8,917 nucleotides of DNA. It comes from JBOHER01 sp050701115. Its GTDB lineage: Bacteria > Actinomycetota > Actinomycetes > Mycobacteriales > Pseudonocardiaceae. The stretch lies in assembly GCA_050701115.1 (NCBI GenBank), contig JBOHER010000332.1:1-8917 (forward strand), written 5' to 3'. Positions 1 to 7,052 of the stretch are shown piece by piece. Made by a program: the position numbers and the translations under genes. A model generated the notes under the pieces. That model ran no database searches and was not told the DNA's origin. It saw nothing but the letters and a program-made list of their open reading frames with translations. Every line of letters starts with the position of its first letter. Position 1 is the first letter of the stretch.

Positions 1-801
1 GGGCTGGTCGGCTACGGGACGTCGGTCGCCATGGGCCCACCCTCGATCACCCGGATGCCGATCACCCTGCGCCGGTTCGATCCGGCGGCCGCAGGGTTCC
101 GGATCGCGTTGATCAGCGACATCCACCTGGGTCCCATCATCGGCCGCTCCTTCACCCAGCGGATCGTGGACATGGTCAACGCGGAGCGGGTGGACGCGGT
201 GGCCATCGTGGGCGATCTCGTCGACGGCAGCGTCGCGGACCTTGCCGACTCCGCGGCACCACTGCGGGATCTGGCCAGCACGCACGGAACGTTCTTCGTC
301 ACCGGCAACCACGAGTACTTCTCGGGCTACGCGGAGTGGATCGACCACCTGCCCACCCTGGGCATGCGGGTGCTGCGTAATGAGCGCACCACGATCACCC
401 ACAACGGCGGCAGCTTCGAGCTGGCGGGCATCAACGACGCGACCGGGTACCGGTGGCAGGACCCTGGCGACGTGGGTAAAGCGGTGGCCGGACGCGACCC
501 TGAGCGCGCGGTGATGCTCATCGCGCACCAGCCGGTCGACGTGACCGACGCCGTGCGGCACGACGTCGACCTGCTGCTGGCCGGGCACACCCACGGCGGT
601 CAGCTCGCCCCATTCGAGCTGCTGGTGAGCCTGCAGCAGGGCGCGGTCGCCGGGATGTACCAGATCGAGGACACCAAGATGTACGTCACCCGCGGCGCCG
701 GATTCTGGGGCCCGCCGGTGCGGGTCGGCGCCCCGCCGGACATCACCATCGCCGAACTGCTCCCCGACTCCTCAACCCAGCGAGACTCGCCGCTCAGGTG
801 A
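1..801 (+). CDS. Metallophosphoesterase, calcineurin-like (YkuE-type), 5' end outside the window
   Basis: This is the C-terminal catalytic part of a calcineurin-like metallophosphoesterase. The reading frame is open from the first base, and the residues before the Met at 31 (GLVGYGTSVA) look like the exit of a membrane segment joined to the catalytic domain. The gene therefore very likely starts upstream, and the Met at 31 is internal. Counting from that Met, the dimetal-site motifs appear in order: D30-x-H32 (SDIHLGP), G61-D62 (VGDLVDG), G92-N93-H94-E95, H166 (IAHQP) and G185-H-T-H188-GGQ. All expected metal ligands are present. Family members of this kind are membrane-anchored enzymes acting on phosphodiester or phospholipid substrates (YkuE and LpxH relatives); the substrate here cannot be told. 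The gene converges on pknG and its last 8 bp overlap the pknG stop region, leaving no room for a terminator between them. Confidence 0.93.
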   Translation, partial: GLVGYGTSVAMGPPSITRMPITLRRFDPAAAGFRIALISDIHLGPIIGRSFTQRIVDMVNAERVDAVAIVGDLVDGSVADLADSAAPLRDLASTHGTFFVTGNHEYFSGYAEWIDHLPTLGMRVLRNERTTITHNGGSFELAGINDATGYRWQDPGDVGKAVAGRDPERAVMLIAHQPVDVTDAVRHDVDLLLAGHTHGGQLAPFELLVSLQQGAVAGMYQIEDTKMYVTRGAGFWGPPVRVGAPPDITIAELLPDSSTQRDSPLR

Positions 802-3271
802 GGGTGCGAGGGCGGATGGCGTTGGCCTTGTCCACCAGGGCGATCCGCTGCTCGGAGCTGCCCGCCAGCCGGGCAAGAGCGCGGTAGCACCGCTCGAGGC
901 CGAACCGCAGGTCCCGTTCGGAGAGATCGCACCCGAGCACCCGCCGCCCGGCTCCGGGCGACGGCCCCGCGGCGGGGACCCGGCCGTTGTCGCGCGCCAG
1001 CACCCAGCCGTAGGCCGCTTCGAGCACCTCGGCCGACAGCCGGGTGCGCCGTTCGGCATCCAGCGCCAGCCGCTCCAGCCGCTGCGCGGCGTCGATCAGG
1101 TCGAGCTCACCGATCGGCACCGGCTGCTGACCCGCTCCCGCCGTCGCCTTGGTCTTGATCTGGATCTTGATCGCGGCGACCTGGGCGGCCACATAGTGGG
1201 TCGAGGTCGCCGGAATCGATTCGAGTGTCTGGATCGCGCTGCCCCGTCCACCCTGCGCGAGGTACACCCGCGCGAGCCCGAACGCCGCACTCACATAGGA
1301 CCGGTCGGTGCGCCACACCAGCTCGTAGAACCGCGCGGCGGAGAAGTAGTCGCCGAGGGCTTCGGAGCTGGCCGCCACGCCAAGCTTGGGCGCGATCTCG
1401 CCGGGCAACTCGTCATACACCGCGTCGAACGCCGCGTGCGCCAGCTTGGGCCGCCCACCGGCGAGCTCGATCAGACCTCGATACCAGTCGATCCGCCAGT
1501 CATGCGGAAAGCCGGACTTGACCGCGAGGAACTGCGCGGCCTGCAGTTGGCGATTGGCCTCGGCCGGTTCGTCCAGTTCGATTCGCGCGCGCACCACCCG
1601 CAGCCGCACCTCGATCGAGTCGTGCGGCGCCCGCGCCAGCGCCTCGACGACCTCACGCGGTTCCGACGCCGTGGTCGACGCGAGCAGGCTCGCCGCGGCG
1701 TCATCGGTGTCGACCAGGGGAACCGGCAGCCCGGTGACCACGTCCAGTGGATCCGGCATCGGCACCGCATGCTGGGCGGTCTCCTCGGCCGAAGGGCCTG
1801 GCTCGGCCACCACGGCGTCCACCCCGAACGACTTGGTCTCCGCGCCGAACACCGTCGACGTGCCCGGCCGCTGTTTGCCGGTGCCCAGCGCCATGATCTC
1901 GCGCAGCACGCCGGTCAACTGGTCGGCCATGTCGGCGGCGGAGGCGAACCGGCGATCGGGGTCGGCGTGGGTGGCGCGGCGCAGGAACCGGTGGTAGGAG
2001 CCGAACAACCCGAACAGCGGCACCTCGCCCGTCGGCGGCAGCGTGGTTCTGTACTTCGTGGTGTAGCCCGCGAACTCGAAGGACAGCACGGCAAGTGTCC
2101 GGCCGACCGTGAACAGGTCGGACTGCACGCTGGCACCGTGCGTGGCCAGCTCCGGCGCGCTGTAGCCAGTGGTGAAGAACAGCGGGCTCGAGTAATCGTC
2201 GACGCGTCGCACCGCTCCCATGTCGATCAGCTTGAGCTGCTCGCGGGTCTGGATCACGTTGTCCGGCTTGAGGTCGCAGTACAACAAGCCCTGACTGTGC
2301 AGATAGCCCAGCGCAGGCAGGATCTCCAACCCGTAGGCGATGACCTGCCCGATCGGCAGGCCTTCCGCGCGCCCGGTCTCCTTGTGGTGCGCAAGGGCCA
2401 GCTGACGCAGCGACTGGCCGCCGACGTACTCCATCACGATGTAGCCGACGGTGGTGCCGGTGCTGGGATCCGGATGTTCGACGAAGTTGTAGATCTTGAC
2501 GATGTTCGGGTGTTCGACTTCGGCGAGGTAGCGGGTCTCGTTGACCGCCGCGTCCATCGCGGTCGCGTCCCCGGTGTCGATCAGTCCTTTGAGGACGACC
2601 CAGCGATCGTTGACGTTATGGTCCTGCGCGAGATAGATCCAGCCCAGCCCGCCGTAGGCGAGCGCGCCGAGTACCTCGTACTGTCCGCCGAGCAGTTCGC
2701 CCGGCCGCAGCTTCGGCGTGAACGAGAACGGCGCGCGGCACTTCTCGCACGCGCCTTCCGACGAACCGGGCTCGCCGTCGGTCCCGCGCCCGACCTTGCC
2801 GCCACATTGGCTGCAGAACCGTTTGTTCTCCGCGACGACCGGGTTGTCCAGCACCGCCGACGTCGGTTCGCGGTAGGGCACCTGCGGCACCTCCACCAGC
2901 CCAGCGCCGAGTCCGCCCCGTCGCGCGGTGCGGGTACTCCGCGACCCGGTGCGCCGGGAGGTCCCCGGGAAGGCACCGGCGCCGGTTCCCGAGGTACCCG
3001 GTCCGGTGCCCGGTCCGGTACCGGTGGGCCGCATGAGGCTCTCGGTGCCCGGGTCGGGCAGCGCGAGTTGGGTGGCCTCGGGTTTCGGCTCCGGTGGCTG
3101 GATGCTCCGTGTCTCCGGTGTCTCCATCACCAGCACACTGGTCAGCTGGCCTTCGCCCTCGGCGGGGACCTGCGGTGAGGGGTCGGGGCCACGGTCGTCG
3201 TCCGGCGCGGCGTGCTTCGGGCCGCGTTCGCGGCTCGGCTGCTCAGCAGAATTCATCTCCTCCGCCCCCAC
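794..3271 (-). CDS. pknG: Serine/threonine protein kinase PknG (rubredoxin-like, kinase and TPR domains)
   Basis: Soluble actinobacterial kinase that in mycobacteria phosphorylates the FHA protein GarA and so controls 2-oxoglutarate use. From the GTG at 3271 the protein is 825 aa, longer than the roughly 750 aa of M. tuberculosis PknG. Residues 1-150 are a disordered, Thr/Pro/Gly-rich tail with GTGP repeats around 82-100. A rubredoxin-like metal site follows (C153-SQ-C156 and C175-EK-C178). The kinase domain spans about 199-455: glycine loop YGGLGWIYLA, Lys228, hinge MEYVGG, catalytic loop YCDLKPDN with Asp333 and Asn338, DMG at 350-352 in place of DFG, and APE at 372-374. Cys332 before the catalytic Asp makes it a non-RD kinase, as in mycobacterial PknG. 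Residues from about 530 to 825 match the TPR region. The start is uncertain: GTG at 3271 directly follows the glnH TGA but lacks a clear ribosome site, while ATG at 3256 has GGAGGAG immediately before it, which is unusually close. Confidence 0.97.
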   Translation of the reverse strand: MGAEEMNSAEQPSRERGPKHAAPDDDRGPDPSPQVPAEGEGQLTSVLVMETPETRSIQPPEPKPEATQLALPDPGTESLMRPTGTGPGTGPGTSGTGAGAFPGTSRRTGSRSTRTARRGGLGAGLVEVPQVPYREPTSAVLDNPVVAENKRFCSQCGGKVGRGTDGEPGSSEGACEKCRAPFSFTPKLRPGELLGGQYEVLGALAYGGLGWIYLAQDHNVNDRWVVLKGLIDTGDATAMDAAVNETRYLAEVEHPNIVKIYNFVEHPDPSTGTTVGYIVMEYVGGQSLRQLALAHHKETGRAEGLPIGQVIAYGLEILPALGYLHSQGLLYCDLKPDNVIQTREQLKLIDMGAVRRVDDYSSPLFFTTGYSAPELATHGASVQSDLFTVGRTLAVLSFEFAGYTTKYRTTLPPTGEVPLFGLFGSYHRFLRRATHADPDRRFASAADMADQLTGVLREIMALGTGKQRPGTSTVFGAETKSFGVDAVVAEPGPSAEETAQHAVPMPDPLDVVTGLPVPLVDTDDAAASLLASTTASEPREVVEALARAPHDSIEVRLRVVRARIELDEPAEANRQLQAAQFLAVKSGFPHDWRIDWYRGLIELAGGRPKLAHAAFDAVYDELPGEIAPKLGVAASSEALGDYFSAARFYELVWRTDRSYVSAAFGLARVYLAQGGRGSAIQTLESIPATSTHYVAAQVAAIKIQIKTKATAGAGQQPVPIGELDLIDAAQRLERLALDAERRTRLSAEVLEAAYGWVLARDNGRVPAAGPSPGAGRRVLGCDLSERDLRFGLERCYRALARLAGSSEQRIALVDKANAIRPRTLT

Positions 3272-4228
3272 TCACTTGTACTGCGGCTTAGGCGGATTCT
3301 CCGCTCCGAGCACCGGTTCGACCCACCGCCGGTGCAACGACTTCCAGGTGCCGTCCCGCACGTCCTCCAGCACGGCGTTGACATAACGCACCATGTCCTC
3401 GTTCTCCTTGGGGATGCCTATGCCGTAGGGCTCGCTGCTGAACCGCTCGCCCACCACATGCGTGGTGGGATCCTGCTCGGCCATCCCGGCCAGAATCGTG
3501 TCATCGGTGGAGATCGCCGCCACCTGCCCCTGTTGCAGCAGCACCAGACAGTCCGACCAGTTGTCCACCGATACCGGGTCGGGCCCCTGCTCCTCGGCGA
3601 TCCGGCGCAGCGACGTGGACCCCTTGGTGGCACAGACTTTCTCGCCATCGAGATCGGCAAGGCTGGTGGCAGGCGAATCCTTGCTCACCAGAAGTCGCTG
3701 GCCCGCCACGAAGTACACGCTGGAGAAATTGATGTCCTCCCAGCGTTCGCAGTTGACGGTCATGGTGCGGACGACGATGTCCACCTCGCCCTGCTTGAGC
3801 ATCGGAATACGCTGCTTCGAGGAGATCGCCTTGAACCGGATCTTGCTGGGATCTCCGAAGATCGCCAGCGCTACCTGCCGAGCGATGTCGATATCGAAGC
3901 CCTCGAGGTCACCGTTGGCCGGGTTGTAGAAGCCGAAAAGGAAGGTGTTCTGGTCGACTCCGGCGATCAGGTGGCCCCGCTTCCTGATCTCGTCCATGGT
4001 GGAACCAGGCGGGATGGACAGTCCGTTCGGCCTGAAACTCTCCTCGGGCTTGCAGTCATCCGACGCTTCGGCACCGCCGGGGCTGGCGTCCGCCCCACCC
4101 ACGTTGGCAGGCTGCGGCCGTTGCGCCGTCACGATCGGCGCGAGGTCCCTCGGTTCGCCCGCTGAGCCGCATCCAGTCACCGCAAGCGCCAGCCCGGCGA
4201 CGACCGCGGCCAGCATCCGCCTGTTCAT
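3272..4228 (-). CDS. glnH: GlnH: amino-acid-binding lipoprotein (SBP family 3)
   Basis: Extracytoplasmic solute-binding lipoprotein of 318 aa. The signal peptide (MNRR followed by a hydrophobic stretch) ends in the lipobox AVTG-C20, and a Pro/Ala/Gly-rich linker leads to the binding domain at about residue 78. The domain has the usual landmarks of SBP_bac_3 proteins: RKRGHLIAGVD at the first strand, LEGFDIDIARQVA, the VRTMTVN segment that contacts the amino acid carboxylate, the paired cysteines C199 and C227 (likely disulfide), and STDDTILAG. No ABC permease or ATPase gene adjoins it, and it sits between glnX and pknG. This fits the mycobacterial arrangement in which GlnH reports amino acids (Asp, Glu, Asn) to GlnX rather than feeding a transporter. 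The ATG at 4228 overlaps the glnX stop (ATGA), with GAGGGAG five bases upstream. Ligand identity is inferred from the operon, not from residues. Confidence 0.95.
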   Translation of the reverse strand: MNRRMLAAVVAGLALAVTGCGSAGEPRDLAPIVTAQRPQPANVGGADASPGGAEASDDCKPEESFRPNGLSIPPGSTMDEIRKRGHLIAGVDQNTFLFGFYNPANGDLEGFDIDIARQVALAIFGDPSKIRFKAISSKQRIPMLKQGEVDIVVRTMTVNCERWEDINFSSVYFVAGQRLLVSKDSPATSLADLDGEKVCATKGSTSLRRIAEEQGPDPVSVDNWSDCLVLLQQGQVAAISTDDTILAGMAEQDPTTHVVGERFSSEPYGIGIPKENEDMVRYVNAVLEDVRDGTWKSLHRRWVEPVLGAENPPKPQYK

Positions 4229-5646
4229 CGGTACTCCCTCAGCCGTTCCTGAATGCCGACCGTGACGCCCAGCGCGGCCACGATGCCGAGCAGCGCCAGT
4301 CCGGCGGGCACCAGGGTCAGCGCGCGGTTCGCATTTGTAGTGTCATCGAAGAAGCTCTGCCTGCCCACCGCGATCGCCGAGCGCAGATCTCCGTCCAGCC
4401 GCAGGAACGAGGCAGCCGAACCGCCCTCCCGCTCGCCGTCGATCGCCTGCTCGACGGCCTCCTTGTACTCCCCGTCCTCGTTGTGCTTACGTACCTCGGC
4501 GTGCGCGGCGAGCCATGCGACTGCGTTCGCCCGCGCCGCGTCGATGTGTTCGGCGGCTGGGCCGTCACCGGCCAGTTCGCTCGCCTCGCGCAGCATCCCG
4601 CCCCGGCCGTCCGTACCGGCCAATCGCTCGGACAGGGTGGCGAACTCCTCCTCATAACTGCCGCTGTCGTCGCCCCGCGCGACCAGGGTGAGCGTTTCGT
4701 CGGTTCTGGCTTGCAGGGCGGCGATCCGGGATCGGACCAGCAGGTCGACCTGCGCGGTTCCGTCATCTTCCGCCGAGTTGACCAGCACGCTCTGCACGAT
4801 CAACGCGACCGAACTCCACAGCAGGCCCAGCACCACCGCGCCGGTGGCGACCACCAGTCCGATGTTGAACACCCGGTTGGTCGTGCGTTGCAGGTACCGC
4901 TGGGTCGCGATCAGTGCGGCCAGCAGGCCGAGCACGAGCAATGTGGTCAACCATGGAAAGTCCGTGGCGTCGTCCTGCTCGGCGGCCAGCCGCTCGGTGT
5001 CGATCACGTACAGGTCGCGGGCGGCGGGCAGGATGGTGGACCGCATCAGGTGCGAAGCCTCGCGCAGGTAGGAGGCGCCGACCGGGTAACCCAGCCGGTT
5101 GTTGGCCCGCGCCGTCTCCACCAGCCCGGCGTAGACCGGGAGCCGCTGACTGATGATGTCGACCTGCTCGGCAGCCTGGGGCACGTTCGCCGCGTCGGAA
5201 GCCGCCTTGGCCAGCGATGCACCCGCCTGCGCGAGGTCGTTCTCGTAGCGCTGGCGCAGCGCGGGCGGCTCGGATCCGGCGGACAAGAATGCGCTCGATG
5301 CGGTCGCATCGGCATCCGACAAGGCGCGATACACCTGCTGTGCGGCGGCGGCGAGCGGCTCGCGGTGCTCGATGAGATCGGTGAGGGTGTCCCGTTTGCT
5401 CTGCGCCATGATCGTGCCGGCCAGGCCGGCGAGCAGGCTCAAGGCCACCAGGCCCGCCAAGATGATCGACAACCTGCCCGGCGTGGTCCTGGCCGAACGC
5501 ACCACGCTCCGGTAGGCCTGACCGGGCAGATCGAGCAGATCACCCAGCCCGGGGCGCCGACCGTGCGGATTGCCGTCCGGCACGTGCTCGCCTTGGGCTC
5601 CGGCCGAGCCTGTCTCGGGGCCGGAACGCGTCACGGTGCTCGTCAT
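4225..5646 (-). CDS. glnX: GlnX: four-pass membrane sensor protein of the pknG operon
   Basis: Membrane protein of 473 aa with four hydrophobic segments, at about 59-80, 231-248, 259-288 and 441-465. A cytoplasmic N-terminal tail of about 55 residues precedes them. There are two large, helix-rich extracytoplasmic loops (about 82-230 and 289-440), a short cytoplasmic hairpin around 250-258 and a very short basic C-terminus (QERLREYR). In mycobacteria GlnX is the tetraspanning partner that passes amino-acid binding by GlnH to PknG. The topology and the position upstream of glnH and pknG support that assignment. The loops look like four-helix-bundle sensor domains of the chemoreceptor type, but no HAMP, kinase or methyl-accepting region is present. 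The ATG at 5646 has GAAGGA seven bases upstream. It is the first gene of the operon, so the promoter should lie in the divergent region to its right. Confidence 0.92.
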   Translation of the reverse strand: MTSTVTRSGPETGSAGAQGEHVPDGNPHGRRPGLGDLLDLPGQAYRSVVRSARTTPGRLSIILAGLVALSLLAGLAGTIMAQSKRDTLTDLIEHREPLAAAAQQVYRALSDADATASSAFLSAGSEPPALRQRYENDLAQAGASLAKAASDAANVPQAAEQVDIISQRLPVYAGLVETARANNRLGYPVGASYLREASHLMRSTILPAARDLYVIDTERLAAEQDDATDFPWLTTLLVLGLLAALIATQRYLQRTTNRVFNIGLVVATGAVVLGLLWSSVALIVQSVLVNSAEDDGTAQVDLLVRSRIAALQARTDETLTLVARGDDSGSYEEEFATLSERLAGTDGRGGMLREASELAGDGPAAEHIDAARANAVAWLAAHAEVRKHNEDGEYKEAVEQAIDGEREGGSAASFLRLDGDLRSAIAVGRQSFFDDTTNANRALTLVPAGLALLGIVAALGVTVGIQERLREYR

Positions 5647-5881
5647 ATGTCCATCCTTCGCGCCCTCCCAGCACGGCTCATTGCGCGCGCGTCCATGAAA
5701 CTAGCCGAACGGTCGACCGCGGCACTATCGACCCAGCGATGATCCCCTAACGCGCGGCAGCCCGCAGGAGGATGGAAGCGTCACTGCCTCGTAAGGATTG
5801 ACGACCGCCGCTCGCGCGACCGCGGAACTAGGCTTCGACCTGGCGGCCCGTCATGGGAGCGGGCCGTGGAGGAGGAACGTC
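5647..5881. promoter_or_regulatory. Divergent intergenic region between glnX and the lipoprotein gene
   Basis: These 235 bp must carry the promoter of the glnX-glnH-pknG operon (leftward) and that of the lipoprotein gene (rightward). I found no pair of hexamers convincing enough to place either promoter. Visible elements are a perfect 10-bp palindrome, CGGTCGACCG, at 5710-5719, and three TCGACC copies at 5713, 5728 and 5835. TCGACC is common in GC-rich DNA, so these are weak. No ORF or RNA gene is supported here. Confidence 0.45.
5868..5877 (+). promoter_or_regulatory. Strong ribosome binding site that fixes the lipoprotein start
   Basis: GGAGGAGGAA lies four bases before the ATG at 5882. 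The frame is open further upstream to a TTG at 5798, but only the ATG at 5882 has this site and begins a proper lipoprotein signal peptide. Confidence 0.85.
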
Positions 5882-6391
5882 ATGCGCAGGCTGTCGGTCA
5901 TGGTGGCGGCGATCGCGGCAGTGCTGGCCGGATGCGGCGCCGAGGATCCGCCCGCGGAGCAGCCTGCCCCCGCGCCGACCGTCGAGCCCACGACGACGAC
6001 CCCCATGCCCACCACACCCCCCGAAGCCGAGCCCGGCACCACCGTGCAGACGGCGGACAGCAAGTTCGGCGAGATGCTCTTCGACGAGGCCGGGCAGGCG
6101 ATCTACCTGTTCGACAAGGAGAAGTCCAGCACCCCGGAGTGCTACGACGCCTGCGCGGAGGCCTGGCCGCCGGTGCTCACCGAGGGCGACCCGCAGGCGG
6201 CAGGTGGGGTACAGGCGGAGCTGCTCGACACCGCCGAGCGAAGCGACGGCAGCACGCAGATCACCTACGCGGGTCACCCGCTGTATTACTACGCGCACGA
6301 GGCCCCCAATGAGGTGAAGTGCCACAACGTGCCAGGTTTCGGCGGGCTGTGGCTGGTGGTCACGCCGAGCGGGGAGGCCGCGCCTGCTTAG
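5882..6391 (+). CDS. Secreted-repeat lipoprotein (PF03640/COG4315 type)
   Basis: Small lipoprotein of 169 aa. The signal peptide MRRLSVMVAAIAAVLAGC ends in the lipobox LAG-C18. A linker rich in Pro, Thr and Glu (about 21-58) holds the domain away from the membrane. The domain has two copies of the short repeat typical of the 'secreted repeat of unknown function' family. The first (about 60-100) contains GEMLFDEAGQAIYLFDKE, then C87-x3-C91 and AEAWPPVLTEG. The second (about 125-163) contains ITYAGHPLYYYAHE, C147 and GFGGLWLVVTP. The biochemical role of this family is not established. It is divergent from glnX, and its 3' end overlaps phoU by 32 bp, so neither neighbour gives a firm functional link. 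The start was chosen for its ribosome site and signal peptide. Confidence 0.9.
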   Translation: MRRLSVMVAAIAAVLAGCGAEDPPAEQPAPAPTVEPTTTTPMPTTPPEAEPGTTVQTADSKFGEMLFDEAGQAIYLFDKEKSSTPECYDACAEAWPPVLTEGDPQAAGGVQAELLDTAERSDGSTQITYAGHPLYYYAHEAPNEVKCHNVPGFGGLWLVVTPSGEAAPA

Positions 6392-7043
6392 CTGCGATTC
6401 GGCCAGGCAGGATGCCGGTGGCGGCGAAGTCGAGGCGCCGGGCCACCGAGACGGCTTGGTCCGCGAAGCGTTCGTAGAAACGCGCCAGCAGTGCCAGGTC
6501 TCGTGCCGCCCGGATGCCGTGCGGCCATGATTCGTCGGTCACCAGGTCCAGCACCCGGCTGTGCACGCTGTCGACCTCGGCGTCGGCCTGATCGAGTTCG
6601 GTGAATCCCGTCCTGTTCACGCCGGTGGTGAGTTTGGTCAGCTGTTCGCTCATCGCAACGCAGCGTGCTCCCAGTCGAGCGAACAGTTCGCTCAGTTCGG
6701 CCGGTACCGCGGGCTCGGGGTGGTTGCGCCGAGCGATGTCGGCGACGTGGGCGGCGAGGTCGCCCATCCGTTCCACCTTGTCGGCGCAATAGATCGCGGC
6801 CAGGATCACGCGGAGGTCCCTGGCGACCGGGGCCTGCAGCGCGATCAGGTTGTACGCGTGGCGCTCACAGCGGTCGCGTGCCGCATCCAGTCGATCATCG
6901 GCGGACAACACTTCCTCGGCGAGCTCATGGTCGGCGGTGAGCAACGCCTGGGTGGCGCGGCGCATGGCCGTGGTGGCCGATTCGCACATCCCGGCGAGTT
7001 CTTCGCCTAACGCGATCAAGGCGCCGTGGAAGGCTTCGCGCAT
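6360..7043 (-). CDS. phoU: PhoU-family phosphate signalling protein (PhoY-like)
   Basis: Cytoplasmic all-helical protein of 227 aa, the usual length for PhoU. It consists of two three-helix bundles, each with the metal-binding signature: E91-RMG-D95 in the first half and E191-RFA-D195 in the second. The N-terminus MREAFHGAL aligns well with the start known for mycobacterial PhoU/PhoY proteins, which supports the ATG at 7043. PhoU proteins connect the Pst phosphate transporter to the PhoR/SenX3-type sensor kinase and keep the Pho regulon off in high phosphate; in mycobacteria they also affect persister formation. No pst or two-component genes are in the window. It begins nine bases after the stop of the GAF regulator on the same strand, so co-transcription is likely. 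The only ribosome-like GAGG lies one base before the ATG, which is poor spacing and suggests coupled translation. Its 3' end overlaps the convergent lipoprotein gene. Confidence 0.95.
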   Translation of the reverse strand: MREAFHGALIALGEELAGMCESATTAMRRATQALLTADHELAEEVLSADDRLDAARDRCERHAYNLIALQAPVARDLRVILAAIYCADKVERMGDLAAHVADIARRNHPEPAVPAELSELFARLGARCVAMSEQLTKLTTGVNRTGFTELDQADAEVDSVHSRVLDLVTDESWPHGIRAARDLALLARFYERFADQAVSVARRLDFAATGILPGRIAAKQARPPRSA

Positions 7044-7052
7044 ACCTCAAGG

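Noticed and set aside
1196..3178. A 660-codon plus-strand open frame opposite pknG
   Set aside because: It is antisense to the unmistakable pknG, its product is an Arg/Gly/His-rich string with no recognisable domain, and such long antisense frames are common in GC-rich genomes.
5710..5719. Palindrome CGGTCGACCG as an operator for glnX
   Set aside because: It is short, centred on a common GC-rich hexamer and not placed relative to any identifiable promoter, so it was kept only as a note.
4483..5742. A long plus-strand open frame opposite glnX
   Set aside because: The product is Gln/Arg/Gly-rich with no motif or ribosome site, while the minus strand encodes a coherent four-pass membrane protein.
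5798..5881. Upstream TTG start for the lipoprotein gene
   Set aside because: It would put 28 residues before the signal peptide, and only the ATG at 5882 has a strong ribosome site.
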